Source of the DNA: Methylobacterium crusticola
GTDB lineage: Bacteria; Pseudomonadota; Alphaproteobacteria; Rhizobiales; Beijerinckiaceae
Reading direction: 5' to 3'
Length of the DNA: 64,000 nucleotides
Assembly (NCBI RefSeq): GCF_003574465.1
Contig: NZ_QOWC01000007.1
Coordinates: forward strand, 1 to 64,000
The position numbers and the translations under genes are program-made. How positions within the stretch are numbered: the stretch's first letter is position 1; the number at the start of each line of letters is the position of its first letter. Of the stretch, positions 51,760 through 60,668 are shown piece after piece. The notes below the pieces were generated by a model, which ran no database searches, was not told the DNA's origin, and saw only the letters and a program-made list of their open reading frames with translations.

Positions 51760-53010
51760 ATGACGGTCCCGTTCTCGCGCCGCGCCGTACTGGCGCTGGC
51801 CGCGATGGCGTTCGGCTCGAGCGCCCATGCCCAGACCGAGATCCCGATCGGCTGGGTCCTGCCGCTGAGCGGCGGCTCGGCCGCCATCGGCCAGCAGGCC
51901 CGCACCGGCGTCCAGATCGCCGTCGATCAGATCAACGCCGCCGGCGGCATCAAGGCGCTCAAGGGCGCGAAGCTCAAGCTCGTCTTCGCGGATTCCCAGT
52001 CGAAGCCCGACATCGGCGTCTCCGAGACCGAGCGGCTGATCCAGCGCGAGAACGTCGCGGTGATCGGCGGGGCCTTCAACAGCGCCGTGACCTTCCCGGC
52101 CACCGAGCTGGCCGAGCGCTACAAGACGCCCTGGATCGTGATGGGCGCCGTGAAGGACGAGATCACCGAGCGCAACTTCAAGTACGTCTTCCGCATCAAC
52201 AACAAGGCGACCTACGACGCCCGCGAGCAGCTCGATGCCATGGACCTCCTCAAGAAGGAGACCGGCAAGGGGCCGCAGACCCTCGCGGTCTTCTACGAGG
52301 GCTCGGACTGGGGCCGCTCGCACGCCTCCAACGTCCGCAAGCTCGCCAAGGAGCGCGGCTACACCATCGTCCTCGACGAGGCCGCGCCTCCCAACCAGGT
52401 CGACTTCTCCGCCCAGCTCCTCAAGATCCGGGCCGCCAAGCCGGACGCGCTGATCGCCGCCTTCTACACCCCCGACCACCTGCTGCTCTCGCGCCAGCTC
52501 TTCGAGCAGCAGCTCAACCTGCCCTTCGGGCTGCACTCGGTCGGCGGCGGCACCGAGGACCCCTCCTTCTACAAGGCGGTCTCGCCGAAGGCCGTCGCCT
52601 ACTACTTCGTCCAGGAGGACCGGCAGGTCGACGCCCTGCAGGGCGAGCGCCGGCCCGAGTTCACCGACGTCGAGAAGCGCTTCAAGGAGCAGCTCGGCTA
52701 CGACATGAGCGCCTACGGGGCGCAGGGCTTCTCGGTCATGTACGTGATCCGGGAGGCCCTGGAGCGGGCCGGCAGCGCCGACCGGCAGGCTCTGCGCGAC
52801 GCCATCGCGGCGACCGACATCACCACCGGTCCCGCCATGTACGTCGGCTACCAGCGCATCAAGTTCGACGAGCAGGGCCAGAACACCTTCGCGCACGGCG
52901 CGATCTCGCAGAACCTGAACGGGCAGCGGCGCACCGTCTGGCCGGCCGAGAGCCGCTCGCCCGACACCAAGCCGGCCTGGCCCGTGCCCGCCTTCGGCGC
53001 CCGCTCCTGA
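51760..53010 (+). CDS. ABC transporter substrate-binding protein (Liv type)
   Basis: 416 residues: signal peptide 1-25 (RRAVLALAAMAFGSSAHAQ), then the Peripla_BP_6 fold starting IPIGWVLPLSGGSAAIGQQA with VDQINAAGGI and FADSQSKPDIG. GAGGAGGAA lies 7 bases before the ATG, a strong site expected for a highly expressed binding protein. The four channel and ATPase genes follow directly, so unlike the two orphan receptors near 9-14 kb, this one has its own transporter. Ligand is not evident; neighbouring CoA enzymes point to an organic acid rather than an amino acid. Confidence 0.93.
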   Translation: MTVPFSRRAVLALAAMAFGSSAHAQTEIPIGWVLPLSGGSAAIGQQARTGVQIAVDQINAAGGIKALKGAKLKLVFADSQSKPDIGVSETERLIQRENVAVIGGAFNSAVTFPATELAERYKTPWIVMGAVKDEITERNFKYVFRINNKATYDAREQLDAMDLLKKETGKGPQTLAVFYEGSDWGRSHASNVRKLAKERGYTIVLDEAAPPNQVDFSAQLLKIRAAKPDALIAAFYTPDHLLLSRQLFEQQLNLPFGLHSVGGGTEDPSFYKAVSPKAVAYYFVQEDRQVDALQGERRPEFTDVEKRFKEQLGYDMSAYGAQGFSVMYVIREALERAGSADRQALRDAIAATDITTGPAMYVGYQRIKFDEQGQNTFAHGAISQNLNGQRRTVWPAESRSPDTKPAWPVPAFGARS

Positions 53011-53098
53011 CGCGCAGCGAGGGCGGCCCGCGCCACCCTCCCGCACCCCATCCCCGGTCGCCCGGACGGCGGCGCGCCGCGCCGCCGGCCTCACCCGC

Positions 53099-53992
53099 AT
53101 GGCCCCCATGGACCCCCTGATCCTCTCCTTCGCGCTCGTGAACGGCCTTCTGATCGGGGGCATCTACGGCGGCGTGGCGCTGGGACTGAGCCTGATCTTC
53201 GGCGTGATGCGCGTCGTGAACTTCGCGCACGGCTCGCTCCTGATGCTGGCGCTCTACGCCACCTTCTGGCTCCAGGCCCTCGCGGGCATCGAGCCCTACG
53301 CCAGCATCGTCGTGACGGTGCCGCTGCTGTTCGCGCTGGGCTTCCTGATCCAGAGCGTGATCATCGCGCCGCTGATCCGGCGGGAGAGCGCCCTCGTGGT
53401 CGAGCCCCTGAGCGCGCTTCTGCTCACGGCGGGCGTCTACCTGGTGATCGACAACCTCGCCCTCATGGCGTTCGGCCCGGACGTGCGCTCGGCCACGACC
53501 GGGTTCGCGCTCGAGCCCCTGATGCTCGGGCCGATCCCGGTCAACATGCAGCGCCTGATCGCCTTCTCGGCCGCGATCCTGTCCGCGATCCTGCTCTCGG
53601 CGTGGCTGCGCGGCACCCGCATGGGCCGGGCGATCCGCGCCACCGCCCAGAACCGCGACGCCGCCGCCCTGTCGGGGATCGACGTGCCGCTCGTCTACGC
53701 GGTGACCTTCGGCATCGGGGCGGCGCTGCTCGGCCTGTTCGGCTCGCTGCTCGCCACCTTCATCCCGATCACCCCGCAGGTCGGCCTCAGCTTCGGCATC
53801 CGCTCCTTCATCGTCGTGGTGCTCGGCGGCATCGGCAGCATCCCGGGCTCGATCGTGGGCGGTCTCGTCATCGGCGTGTTCGAGGCGCTCGCCTCCCAGT
53901 TCGTGCCCGCGACCTCGGCGGCGATCCTCTCGCTCGGCCTCTTCGTCCTGATCCTCCTCGTGCGGCCGAGCGGCCTGATGGGACGCGCCTGA
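53099..53992 (+). CDS. Branched-chain amino acid-type ABC permease, LivH family
   Basis: 297 residues, about eight membrane helices. IYGGVALGLSLIFGVMRVVN with FAHGSLLMLA is the LivH N-terminal signature, and the C-terminal half has FGIRSFIVVVLGGIGSIPGS, the loop that contacts the ATPase. An in-frame second ATG is three codons in. The stop codon overlaps the start of the LivM-type gene. Forms the channel with the next protein. Confidence 0.93.
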   Translation: MAPMDPLILSFALVNGLLIGGIYGGVALGLSLIFGVMRVVNFAHGSLLMLALYATFWLQALAGIEPYASIVVTVPLLFALGFLIQSVIIAPLIRRESALVVEPLSALLLTAGVYLVIDNLALMAFGPDVRSATTGFALEPLMLGPIPVNMQRLIAFSAAILSAILLSAWLRGTRMGRAIRATAQNRDAAALSGIDVPLVYAVTFGIGAALLGLFGSLLATFIPITPQVGLSFGIRSFIVVVLGGIGSIPGSIVGGLVIGVFEALASQFVPATSAAILSLGLFVLILLVRPSGLMGRA

Positions 53993-55113
53993 TGATCACC
54001 GCCCGTCCGAGCCGGCTCCGCAAGGGCATGGTGCCGCTCCCGGGCGTCGCCGCCCCGGACTCCGAGGGCTCCGGCGGGGGGCCGGTCGGCCTCCCGGGCC
54101 GCCGCCGCGCGCGGGGCGGGCAGGGCGGCGCGTCCCTGGCGGGCGCCGCAGCCCTCGCCCTCGCCGGCCTCGCGGCCCTCGCGCTGCCCCTCGTGGCGGA
54201 CGCCTACGTCCTGCATTCCTGCATCGTCGTCCTGTTCTTCGCCTACATGGCGACCGCCTGGAACTTCGTCTGCGGCTACGTCGGCCAGCTCTCGATCGGG
54301 CACGCGATGTTCGCCGGGGTCGGCGGCTACGCCACGGTGCTGCTGTTCACGGGCCTCGGCCTGTCGCCGTGGCTCGGCATGCCGGTCGGCGGCCTCCTGG
54401 CGGCCGGCCTCTCGGTCGTGGTGGGCTACCCGACCTTCCGGCTGCGGGGCCCGTACTTCGCGCTCACCACGATCGCCTTCGCGGAGATGATCCGGATCTG
54501 GGTCGAGAACACCGACACCTTCCTGGGGATCCCGCTCAACGGCGCCGCCGGCCTCACGGTGCCGCTGAGGGGCGAGAGCCTCGCGGCGCTGCAGTTCAAC
54601 GGCAAGGCGCCGTACTACTACCTCATCGTCGCCCTCCTGGCGGGGGCGCTCCTCGCGACCTGGCGGCTCGAGCGCTCGAAGCTCGGCTTCTACCTCAAGG
54701 CGATCCGCGGCGACCGCGACGCCGCCGAATCCCTCGGCATCAGCCCGGCCCGCTACCAGCTCGTCGCGCTCGCGATCAGCGCCTTCATGACGGGCGTCGG
54801 GGGCGGCTTCTACGCGCAGTTCTTCCGCTACGTCAACGCCGAGCGCCTGATCGGCGTCGACCTCTCGATCGACATCGCCCTCATGAGCATCATCGGGGGC
54901 CAGGGCACGGTGTTCGGGCCGCTCCTCGGCGCCGTGCTCCTCGCGCCGCTCGCCGAGATCACCCGCGGCGCCCTCGGCGGCTCGTTCCTCGGCCTGCACA
55001 TCGTGGTCTACGGCATCATCCTCATGCTGGCGGTCCTCTACCTGCCCAAGGGGCTGATCGCTCCCCTGCGCACGCTCCTGCTGCGGCGCGCCGGCCGCGG
55101 GGGCGCCCGGTGA
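53992..55113 (+). CDS. Branched-chain amino acid-type ABC permease, LivM family
   Basis: 373 residues. The first about 45 residues form a Gly/Arg/Pro-rich cytoplasmic extension, longer than usual. Then come about ten helices, with FVCGYVGQLSIGHAMFAGVG, GPYFALTTIAFAEMIRIW and MSIIGGQGTVFGPLLGA typical of LivM. KAIRGDRDAAESLGI is the ATPase-contact loop. ATG 53992 shares bases with the LivH stop. The GTG of the LivG gene overlaps its own stop. Confidence 0.93.
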   Translation: MITARPSRLRKGMVPLPGVAAPDSEGSGGGPVGLPGRRRARGGQGGASLAGAAALALAGLAALALPLVADAYVLHSCIVVLFFAYMATAWNFVCGYVGQLSIGHAMFAGVGGYATVLLFTGLGLSPWLGMPVGGLLAAGLSVVVGYPTFRLRGPYFALTTIAFAEMIRIWVENTDTFLGIPLNGAAGLTVPLRGESLAALQFNGKAPYYYLIVALLAGALLATWRLERSKLGFYLKAIRGDRDAAESLGISPARYQLVALAISAFMTGVGGGFYAQFFRYVNAERLIGVDLSIDIALMSIIGGQGTVFGPLLGAVLLAPLAEITRGALGGSFLGLHIVVYGIILMLAVLYLPKGLIAPLRTLLLRRAGRGGAR

Positions 55114-55847
55114 GCGCCCCCCTCCTCGACGTGCGCGGCATCAGCAAGCGCTTCGGCGGCGTGCACGCGGTCCGGGACCTCTCGTTCCGCCTCGAGCGCG
55201 GCGAGATCCTGGCCCTGCTCGGCCCGAACGGGGCCGGCAAGACCACCGCGTTCAACATGATCGCGGGCTTCTTCCGGCCCGACGGCGGCGAGATCCTGTT
55301 CCAGGGCCGCAACGTCGCGCGCCTGCGCCCCTGGGACGTCTGCAAGGCCGGCATCGCCCGCACCTTCCAGCTCTCCAAGCCGTTCGCCGACCTCACGGTC
55401 GTCGAGAACCTGATGGTCGGGGGCTTCGCGCGCTCGTCCGACGCCGGGGCGATCCGCGACAGGGCGGAGGAGATCGCGGACTTCCTCGGCCTCGGCCGCC
55501 AGGCCGACACGGAGGTCCAGCACCTCACCGCCTTCGACCGGCGCAAGCTCGAGCTCGGCCGGGCGCTCTCGACGGAGCCGGTCCTCCTCCTGATGGACGA
55601 GGTCGTGGCGGGCGCGACCCCGGCCGAGGGTCAGGAGATGGTGGCGCTCGTGCGCCGCATCCGCGACCGCGGCATCACCATCCTGATCGTCGAGCACGTC
55701 ATGAAGGTGATCATGGCGCTGAGCGAGCGGGTGATCGTGATGGAATCCGGCCGGCTGATCGCGAACGGCGCGCCCAGGGACGTGGTCAACCAGCCCGAGG
55801 TGCTCAAGGCGTATTTCGGGGAGCAGTATGCAGCAGGCCGCGCTTGA
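55110..55847 (+). CDS. ABC transporter ATP-binding protein, LivG family, atypical signature
   Basis: 245 residues. Walker A is GPNGAGKT (about 37-44), the Q-loop lies in ARTFQLSKPF, Walker B is LLLMDEV and the switch His is in LIVEHVM. The ABC signature is not LSGGQ: the segment reads HLTAFDRRKLELGRAL, and the D-loop reads DEVVAGATPAE rather than DEPxxGLxP. Since the LivF partner has a normal LSGGQ, the heterodimer may have one degenerate ATP site. Overlaps both neighbours, so it is tightly co-expressed. Confidence 0.92.
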   Translation: MSAPLLDVRGISKRFGGVHAVRDLSFRLERGEILALLGPNGAGKTTAFNMIAGFFRPDGGEILFQGRNVARLRPWDVCKAGIARTFQLSKPFADLTVVENLMVGGFARSSDAGAIRDRAEEIADFLGLGRQADTEVQHLTAFDRRKLELGRALSTEPVLLLMDEVVAGATPAEGQEMVALVRRIRDRGITILIVEHVMKVIMALSERVIVMESGRLIANGAPRDVVNQPEVLKAYFGEQYAAGRA

Positions 55848-56544
55848 GGCCATCGACCTGAGGGCGGGCTACGGCGACGTCCGGGTCCTCGACGGCGTCT
55901 CCCTCCGGCTCGATCCGGGCGAGATCGTCGCGCTCATCGGGGCGAACGGAGCCGGCAAGACCACGCTCCTGCGCACGGTCTCGGGCCTCGTGCGGGCGCG
56001 GGGCGGCTCGGTCTCGCTCTACGGGGCGCGCATCGACGGGCTGGCGCCGCACCGCGTGGCGGAGGCCGGCTTCGTCCAGTCGCCCGAGGGCAAGCAGCTC
56101 TTCCTCGGCATGTCGATCCAGGAGAACCTGCTGGTCGGCGCGCACAACCGGCGCGCCTACGCGCGCCGGCGCACGACGATCGACGAGGTCTACGGCCTCT
56201 TCCCGATCCTCGCGGAGCGGCGGGACAAGGCGGCCTCGACCCTCTCGGGGGGGCAGCAGCAGATGCTGGCGGTCGGCCGCGCGCTGATGGCGCGCCCGCG
56301 CGTCCTCGCCCTCGACGAGCCCTCGCTCGGCCTCGCCCCGATCATGGTCGACCGCCTGTTCGAGGCGATCCGGGCGGTGCGCAGGCTCGACATCCCGATC
56401 CTCGTCATCGAGCAGAACGTCTTCCAGGTCCTGAGCATGGCCGACCGCGGCTACGTCCTGGAGAACGGCCGCGTCACGCTCTCGGGCAGCGGCCGGGACC
56501 TGATCGAGAACGAGCATCTGAGGGCCACGTATCTCGGATTGTAG
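55828..56544 (+). CDS. ABC transporter ATP-binding protein, LivF family
   Basis: 238 residues. Walker A GANGAGKT (about 37-44), Q-loop in GFVQSPEGKQLF, signature LSGGQQQMLAVGRALM, Walker B VLALDEPSLGLAP and switch His-like Gln in LVIEQNVFQ, as is normal for LivF. The start overlaps the end of the LivG gene by 20 bases. It completes a five-gene importer. A short tandem repeat begins at its stop codon. Confidence 0.93.
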   Translation: MQQAALEAIDLRAGYGDVRVLDGVSLRLDPGEIVALIGANGAGKTTLLRTVSGLVRARGGSVSLYGARIDGLAPHRVAEAGFVQSPEGKQLFLGMSIQENLLVGAHNRRAYARRRTTIDEVYGLFPILAERRDKAASTLSGGQQQMLAVGRALMARPRVLALDEPSLGLAPIMVDRLFEAIRAVRRLDIPILVIEQNVFQVLSMADRGYVLENGRVTLSGSGRDLIENEHLRATYLGL

Positions 56545-56609
56545 GGCGCTGAGCCGGCGCGGGGCGCTGAGCCGGCGCGGGGCGCCGAGCCGGCGCGGGG
56601 CGCCGGCCC
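56544..56609. repeat. 18-base tandem repeat, three copies plus a partial
   Basis: GGGCGCTGAGCCGGCGCG occurs at 56544-56561 and 56562-56579, with a one-base variant at 56580-56597 and a decayed fourth copy to about 56609. It fills the gap between the importer and the SDR gene. Confidence 0.85.
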
Positions 56610-56634
56610 GGACGACGTTGGGGGAGGACGAGGG

Positions 56635-57435
56635 ATGCAGCTCAGGGACAAGGTCGCGCTCATCACGGGCGCGGGCAGCGGGCTCGGCCTCGCGACCGCA
56701 TCGGCCTTCGCCCGGGAGGGCGCCCGGGTCGTGATCAACGACCTGCACGAGGCGGCGGCGCGGGAGGCCGCCCGCGGCTTGGGGGACGCTCACGCCGCGC
56801 TGGGCGGGGACGTGTCGAAGGAGAGCGACGTCGCCGCGATGGTGGAGGCGGCCGTCGCGCGCTTCGGCCGGATCGACATCCTGGTGAACAATGCCGGCGT
56901 GGCCGACAGCTTCGTGCCCACGGTCGAGCAGCCGCTCAGCCACTGGCAGCGCCTCATCGACGTCCACCTCACGGGCACCTACCTCGTCTCGAAGACCGTC
57001 GCCCCCCTGATGATGCGCCAGGGCGGCGGCGCGATCCTGAACCTGAACTCGATCGCGGGCGTGCTCGGCCTGCCGGTCCGCACCGCCTACAGCGCCGCCA
57101 AGGCGGGCATCGGCATGCTCACCCGCGTGCTCGGCTGCGAGTGGGGGCCGCACGGGATCCGCGTCAACGCGGTCGCCCCGGGCTACATCCTGACACCCCT
57201 GACCGAGGGGCTGATCGCCGCCGGGCGCATCGATCCGACGCGCATCCGCCGCCGCACCCCGATGGGGCTGCTCGGCGCCCCCGAGGACATCGCCGAGGCG
57301 ATGGTCTTCCTGGCCTCGGATCGGGCGCGCTTCATCACCGGCGTCACCCTGCCGGTGGACGGCGGCTACTGCGCCTTCGGGGCGCCGAGCGACGCCTTCG
57401 CGATCGACGACCTCGACCCCCGCACGGCCGCGTGA
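56635..57435 (+). CDS. SDR-family oxidoreductase
   Basis: 266 residues. TGAGSGLG (about 11-18) is the cofactor motif; the second strand ends VVINDL, with Asp favouring NAD. NNAGVAD lies near 84-90, Ser in LNLNSIAG, and AYSAAKAG gives Tyr152 and Lys156. GGGGGAGGACGAGGG precedes the ATG, a strong site. It opens a four-gene sub-run with the glycerol-dehydrogenase-like and split transketolase genes, which suggests oxidation of a polyol or hydroxy-ketone. Confidence 0.9.
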   Translation: MQLRDKVALITGAGSGLGLATASAFAREGARVVINDLHEAAAREAARGLGDAHAALGGDVSKESDVAAMVEAAVARFGRIDILVNNAGVADSFVPTVEQPLSHWQRLIDVHLTGTYLVSKTVAPLMMRQGGGAILNLNSIAGVLGLPVRTAYSAAKAGIGMLTRVLGCEWGPHGIRVNAVAPGYILTPLTEGLIAAGRIDPTRIRRRTPMGLLGAPEDIAEAMVFLASDRARFITGVTLPVDGGYCAFGAPSDAFAIDDLDPRTAA

Positions 57436-57445
57436 GGAGAGCCGC

Positions 57446-58531
57446 ATGAGCGTGAGGATCTTCGGGGCGCCCCCGCGCTACCACCAGGGGCCCGGCGCCG
57501 TCCGCGACGTCGGCCGGATCGCGCGGGCCCTCGCCGGGTCCGCCTGCGTGGTGGTCGACGCGGGCGTGCACGCGATCGTGGCCGGGCCGATCGCCGCGAG
57601 CCTGGCGGAGGCCGGCGTGAGGGAGCGCACCACGTCCTTCGCGGGCGAGATCACCTACGCGGCGATCGAGGCCCTCACCGAGGCGGTGCGCGCCGACGCT
57701 CCCGGCCTCGTCATCGCGGCGGGCGGGGGCAAGGCCCTCGACGTCGGCAAGGGCGTGGCGCAGCGCCTCGGGATTCCGGTCGTCACGGTGCCGACCATCG
57801 CCTCGAACGACGCGCCCACGAGCGCGAGCTACGCGGTCTACGACGACGACCACGTCATGGTCGCGGTCGACCGCATGACCCGCAACCCCGACGCGGTCGT
57901 GGTCGACACGGCGCTGATCGCCCGGGCGCCGGCGCGCTTCCTGCGCGCGGGCATCGGCGACGCCGTCACGAAGGCCTTCGAGGCGCGCGGGTGCCGGCTC
58001 GGCACCGGCGTGACGCCGTTCGGGACCCGGCCGCTCTTGACGGGCGGCGTCATCGCGGAGGCCGGCTACCGGACGCTGCGGGCCCATGCCGCGGCGGCCC
58101 TCGCGGCGGTGGAGCGGGGCGAGGTCACGCCGGACCTCGAGGCCACCATCGAGGCCTGCATCCTCATGAGCGGGCTCGGGTTCGAGAACGGCGGCCTGTC
58201 CCTCGCCCACGCGATGACGCGGGGCCTCGTCAAGGCGCGGGGCGCCATGGGCGCCCCCCACGGCGAGCAGGTGGCCTACGCCGTCGTGGTCCAGCTCGCC
58301 GTGGAGGAGCGCCCCGACGCCGAGATCCTCGACCTCGTCGGGTTCCTGCGCGAGGTCGGCCTGCCGGTCCGGCTCGCGGAGCTCGGCATGGCCGACGCGG
58401 CGCCCGAGGAGATCGACGCCGTCGCCGGGCTGACGATGAGCGCGCCCCACATCCCCAACCTGCCGCGTCCGGTCACGGCCGCGGACATCGCCGCCGGCAT
58501 GCGGCGGGTCGAGGACCTGACGGCCGCGTGA
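57446..58531 (+). CDS. Glycerol dehydrogenase-like iron/zinc alcohol dehydrogenase
   Basis: 361 residues of the GldA group: AAGGGKALDVGKGVA binds the dinucleotide, VPTIASNDAPTS is the GldA signature, and the metal ligands are Asp in GIGDAVTKAFEA (about 172), His in LSLAHAMTRGL (about 254) and His in GAPHGEQVAYA (about 271). It would oxidise glycerol or another vicinal diol to a hydroxy-ketone with NAD. Starts 10 bases after the SDR gene. Related enzymes also act on other polyols or on glycerol-1-phosphate-like substrates. Confidence 0.9.
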   Translation: MSVRIFGAPPRYHQGPGAVRDVGRIARALAGSACVVVDAGVHAIVAGPIAASLAEAGVRERTTSFAGEITYAAIEALTEAVRADAPGLVIAAGGGKALDVGKGVAQRLGIPVVTVPTIASNDAPTSASYAVYDDDHVMVAVDRMTRNPDAVVVDTALIARAPARFLRAGIGDAVTKAFEARGCRLGTGVTPFGTRPLLTGGVIAEAGYRTLRAHAAAALAAVERGEVTPDLEATIEACILMSGLGFENGGLSLAHAMTRGLVKARGAMGAPHGEQVAYAVVVQLAVEERPDAEILDLVGFLREVGLPVRLAELGMADAAPEEIDAVAGLTMSAPHIPNLPRPVTAADIAAGMRRVEDLTAA

Positions 58532-58604
58532 CGCGGCCCCGACGCGGCCCCGGCCGGCGCGCCCGGCGCGCCCGGGTTCGCTCCGATCTGACGGGAGGGA
58601 CGGC

Positions 58605-59477
58605 ATGACGCAGCAACCGGCATCGATCCTGGACAACGGGTTCGCGCCGCTCGGCCTCGACGCTCTGCGGGAGACGGCGCGGATCAACCGCCTCGACGTC
58701 GCCGCCATGTTCATGGCCGCGGGCAACGGCCATTTCGGCAGCTGCTACTCCTGCACCGAGATCGTGACCGCCCTGTACTTCGCCGTCATGCGCGTGGACG
58801 CGACGCGGCCCGACTGGCCCGACCGCGACCGCTTCGTCCTGGGCAAGGGGCACGCCGCCCCGACGCTGTACTCGGCACTGATCCGGCGCGGCTTCATCCC
58901 GGAGGCGTGGATCCACGAGTTCGAGGCGAGGGTCGGCGCGCGCCTGATGACGCATCCCTCGCGCCGCTACCAGCCCGGCATCGACTCCTCGCAAGGGGCG
59001 CTGGGCCACGGGTTGTCGAACGCCTGCGGCATGGCCCTCGCGGGCCGGCTCGACGGGCGCGACTACCGCGTCTACGCGGTCCTGGGCGACGGCGAGTTGC
59101 ACGAGGGCTCGGTCTGGGAGGCCGCCGCCTTCGCGCCGAAGCACCGTCTCGACAACCTCGTGGCGATCGTCGACCGGAACGGGTTGTGCGTCGACGGGCG
59201 CGCGGACGAGGTCCTGCCGCTCGAGCCGCTGGCGGACCGCTGGACGAGCTTCGGCTGGGACGTGGTCGAGGCCGACGGGCACGACCTCGCCGCGCTCCTT
59301 CCCGCGCTCGACGTGCCGCGCTTCGGCGGCAGCGGCCGGCCGCGCGTGGTGATCGCCCGGACGGTCAAGGGCCGCGGCGTCTCGTTCATGGAGGACGTCC
59401 GCGGCTGGCACGCCGACGTGATCGCGCCGGCCCAGTACGAGGCGCTGCGCAGCGAGCTGCGGGAGGTGTTGCGGTGA
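58605..59477 (+). CDS. Transketolase, N-terminal subunit
   Basis: 290 residues: the PP domain of a split transketolase. GHFGSCYSCTEIVTALYFAV, GKGHAAPTLYSALI, QGALGHGLSNACGMAL and GDGELHEGSVWEAAAFA with a downstream DRNGLCVDG form the thiamine diphosphate and metal site (GDG-x-N type). It transfers two-carbon units only with the C-terminal subunit, whose gene overlaps by 4 bases. A ribosome-binding GGGAGGG stands before the ATG. The context with a polyol dehydrogenase suggests it handles a ketose from the same pathway rather than the pentose cycle. Confidence 0.93.
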   Translation: MTQQPASILDNGFAPLGLDALRETARINRLDVAAMFMAAGNGHFGSCYSCTEIVTALYFAVMRVDATRPDWPDRDRFVLGKGHAAPTLYSALIRRGFIPEAWIHEFEARVGARLMTHPSRRYQPGIDSSQGALGHGLSNACGMALAGRLDGRDYRVYAVLGDGELHEGSVWEAAAFAPKHRLDNLVAIVDRNGLCVDGRADEVLPLEPLADRWTSFGWDVVEADGHDLAALLPALDVPRFGGSGRPRVVIARTVKGRGVSFMEDVRGWHADVIAPAQYEALRSELREVLR

Positions 59478-60502
59478 GCCTGCTCGATGATCCGGCCCGG
59501 CTGCGGGAGCACGTCGCGGCCTTCCGGGCCGCCCATCCCCGCAAGGACGTGCGCGCCCAGTTCGGCGAGAGCATGAGGGCGCTCATGGAGCGGCGGCCCG
59601 ACGTCGTCGCCGTGACGGCCGACCTGATGCACGCGACCGGCCTCGCCGGGCTGCACGCAACCTTCGCCGACCGCCTCGTCAACGTCGGCATCGCCGAGCA
59701 GAACATGACCGGCGTGGCGGCGGGCCTCGCGGCCTGCGGGAAGCTGCCGGTCGTGTGCGGCTACGCCGCCTTCACCACCCTCCGGGCGGTGGAGCAGGCC
59801 AAGGTCGACTGCGCCTACAACGAGCTCAAGGTGATTCTCGCCGGTCTCGCCTGCGGCCTCAGCTACGGCGTCGGCGGCCCGACCCACCAGACCTACGAGG
59901 ACGTCGCGATCATGCGGGCGATCCCGAACATGATCGTGGTGGCGCCCTCTGACCCCGTGGAGCTCGGCCACGCCCTCGAGGCGGCCGCCGACCTGCCGGA
60001 CGCGACGCCCGTCTACCTGCGGCTCGGCCGCGGACCCGAGCACGTCCTCAACCGGCCCGGGGCACCGTTCGCGATCGGCCGCGCGGTCCGGCTCGCGGAA
60101 GGGCGCGACCTCTGCATCGTCGCGCACGGCGCCATGGTGCTGGAGGCGCTGCTCGCCGCCGACCTGCTCCGGGCGGAGGGCATCGCCGCCGAGGTCCTGA
60201 ACATGCACACGGTCAAGCCGATCGACCGCGACGCGATCCTGGAGGCGGCCGAGCACGTGCGGGCGATGGTGGTGGTCGAGGAGCACAGCGTCGTCGGGGG
60301 GTTGGGCTCGGCCGTCCTCGAGGTGCTGGAGCGCGGCCACGCCTTCCCGGTGGCCCGCGTCGGCATCGAGGACGCGTACCCGCCGATCGGCCCGACGCTC
60401 GAACTGCGCGAGGCGCTTGGGCTCAGCGGCCCCCACATCGCGCGCAGGGCGCGGGACCTGCTCGGCGACGTGCCGCGCACCCGCGCGGTCCGCGGCGGCT
60501 GA
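59474..60502 (+). CDS. Transketolase, C-terminal subunit
   Basis: 342 residues: pyrimidine-binding domain (about 25-190) plus C-terminal domain (about 200-325). VGIAEQNMTGVAAGLAA holds the conserved catalytic Glu (about 76) that activates thiamine diphosphate; GYAAFTTLRAVEQAKVDCAY and GGPTHQTYEDVAIMRAIPNM are also typical. GTG 59474 overlaps the stop of the N-terminal subunit gene, with GGGAGG upstream. Split transketolases are common in archaea and in bacterial catabolic operons for unusual sugars. It is the last gene of the plus-strand run. Confidence 0.93.
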   Translation: MSLLDDPARLREHVAAFRAAHPRKDVRAQFGESMRALMERRPDVVAVTADLMHATGLAGLHATFADRLVNVGIAEQNMTGVAAGLAACGKLPVVCGYAAFTTLRAVEQAKVDCAYNELKVILAGLACGLSYGVGGPTHQTYEDVAIMRAIPNMIVVAPSDPVELGHALEAAADLPDATPVYLRLGRGPEHVLNRPGAPFAIGRAVRLAEGRDLCIVAHGAMVLEALLAADLLRAEGIAAEVLNMHTVKPIDRDAILEAAEHVRAMVVVEEHSVVGGLGSAVLEVLERGHAFPVARVGIEDAYPPIGPTLELREALGLSGPHIARRARDLLGDVPRTRAVRGG

Positions 60503-60668
60503 CGACGGGCAGGGTCGCGCCGCCTCCGGCCTCGGGCCGGGAGGGGCGGCGTCGTGGCGCATCCGGCGCGGGAGAGAGGGGTGGAAACCGGTCACCGGGA
60601 CCTATGCCCGGAGCGGACGGCCATGAGACCCTCTCTCCCGTCTGCCGCAGGAACGCCGCAAGGACCGC

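Noticed and set aside
56544-56609. Could the tandem repeat be a CRISPR array?
   Set aside because: Units are directly adjacent with no spacers and only 18 bases long; no cas genes nearby.
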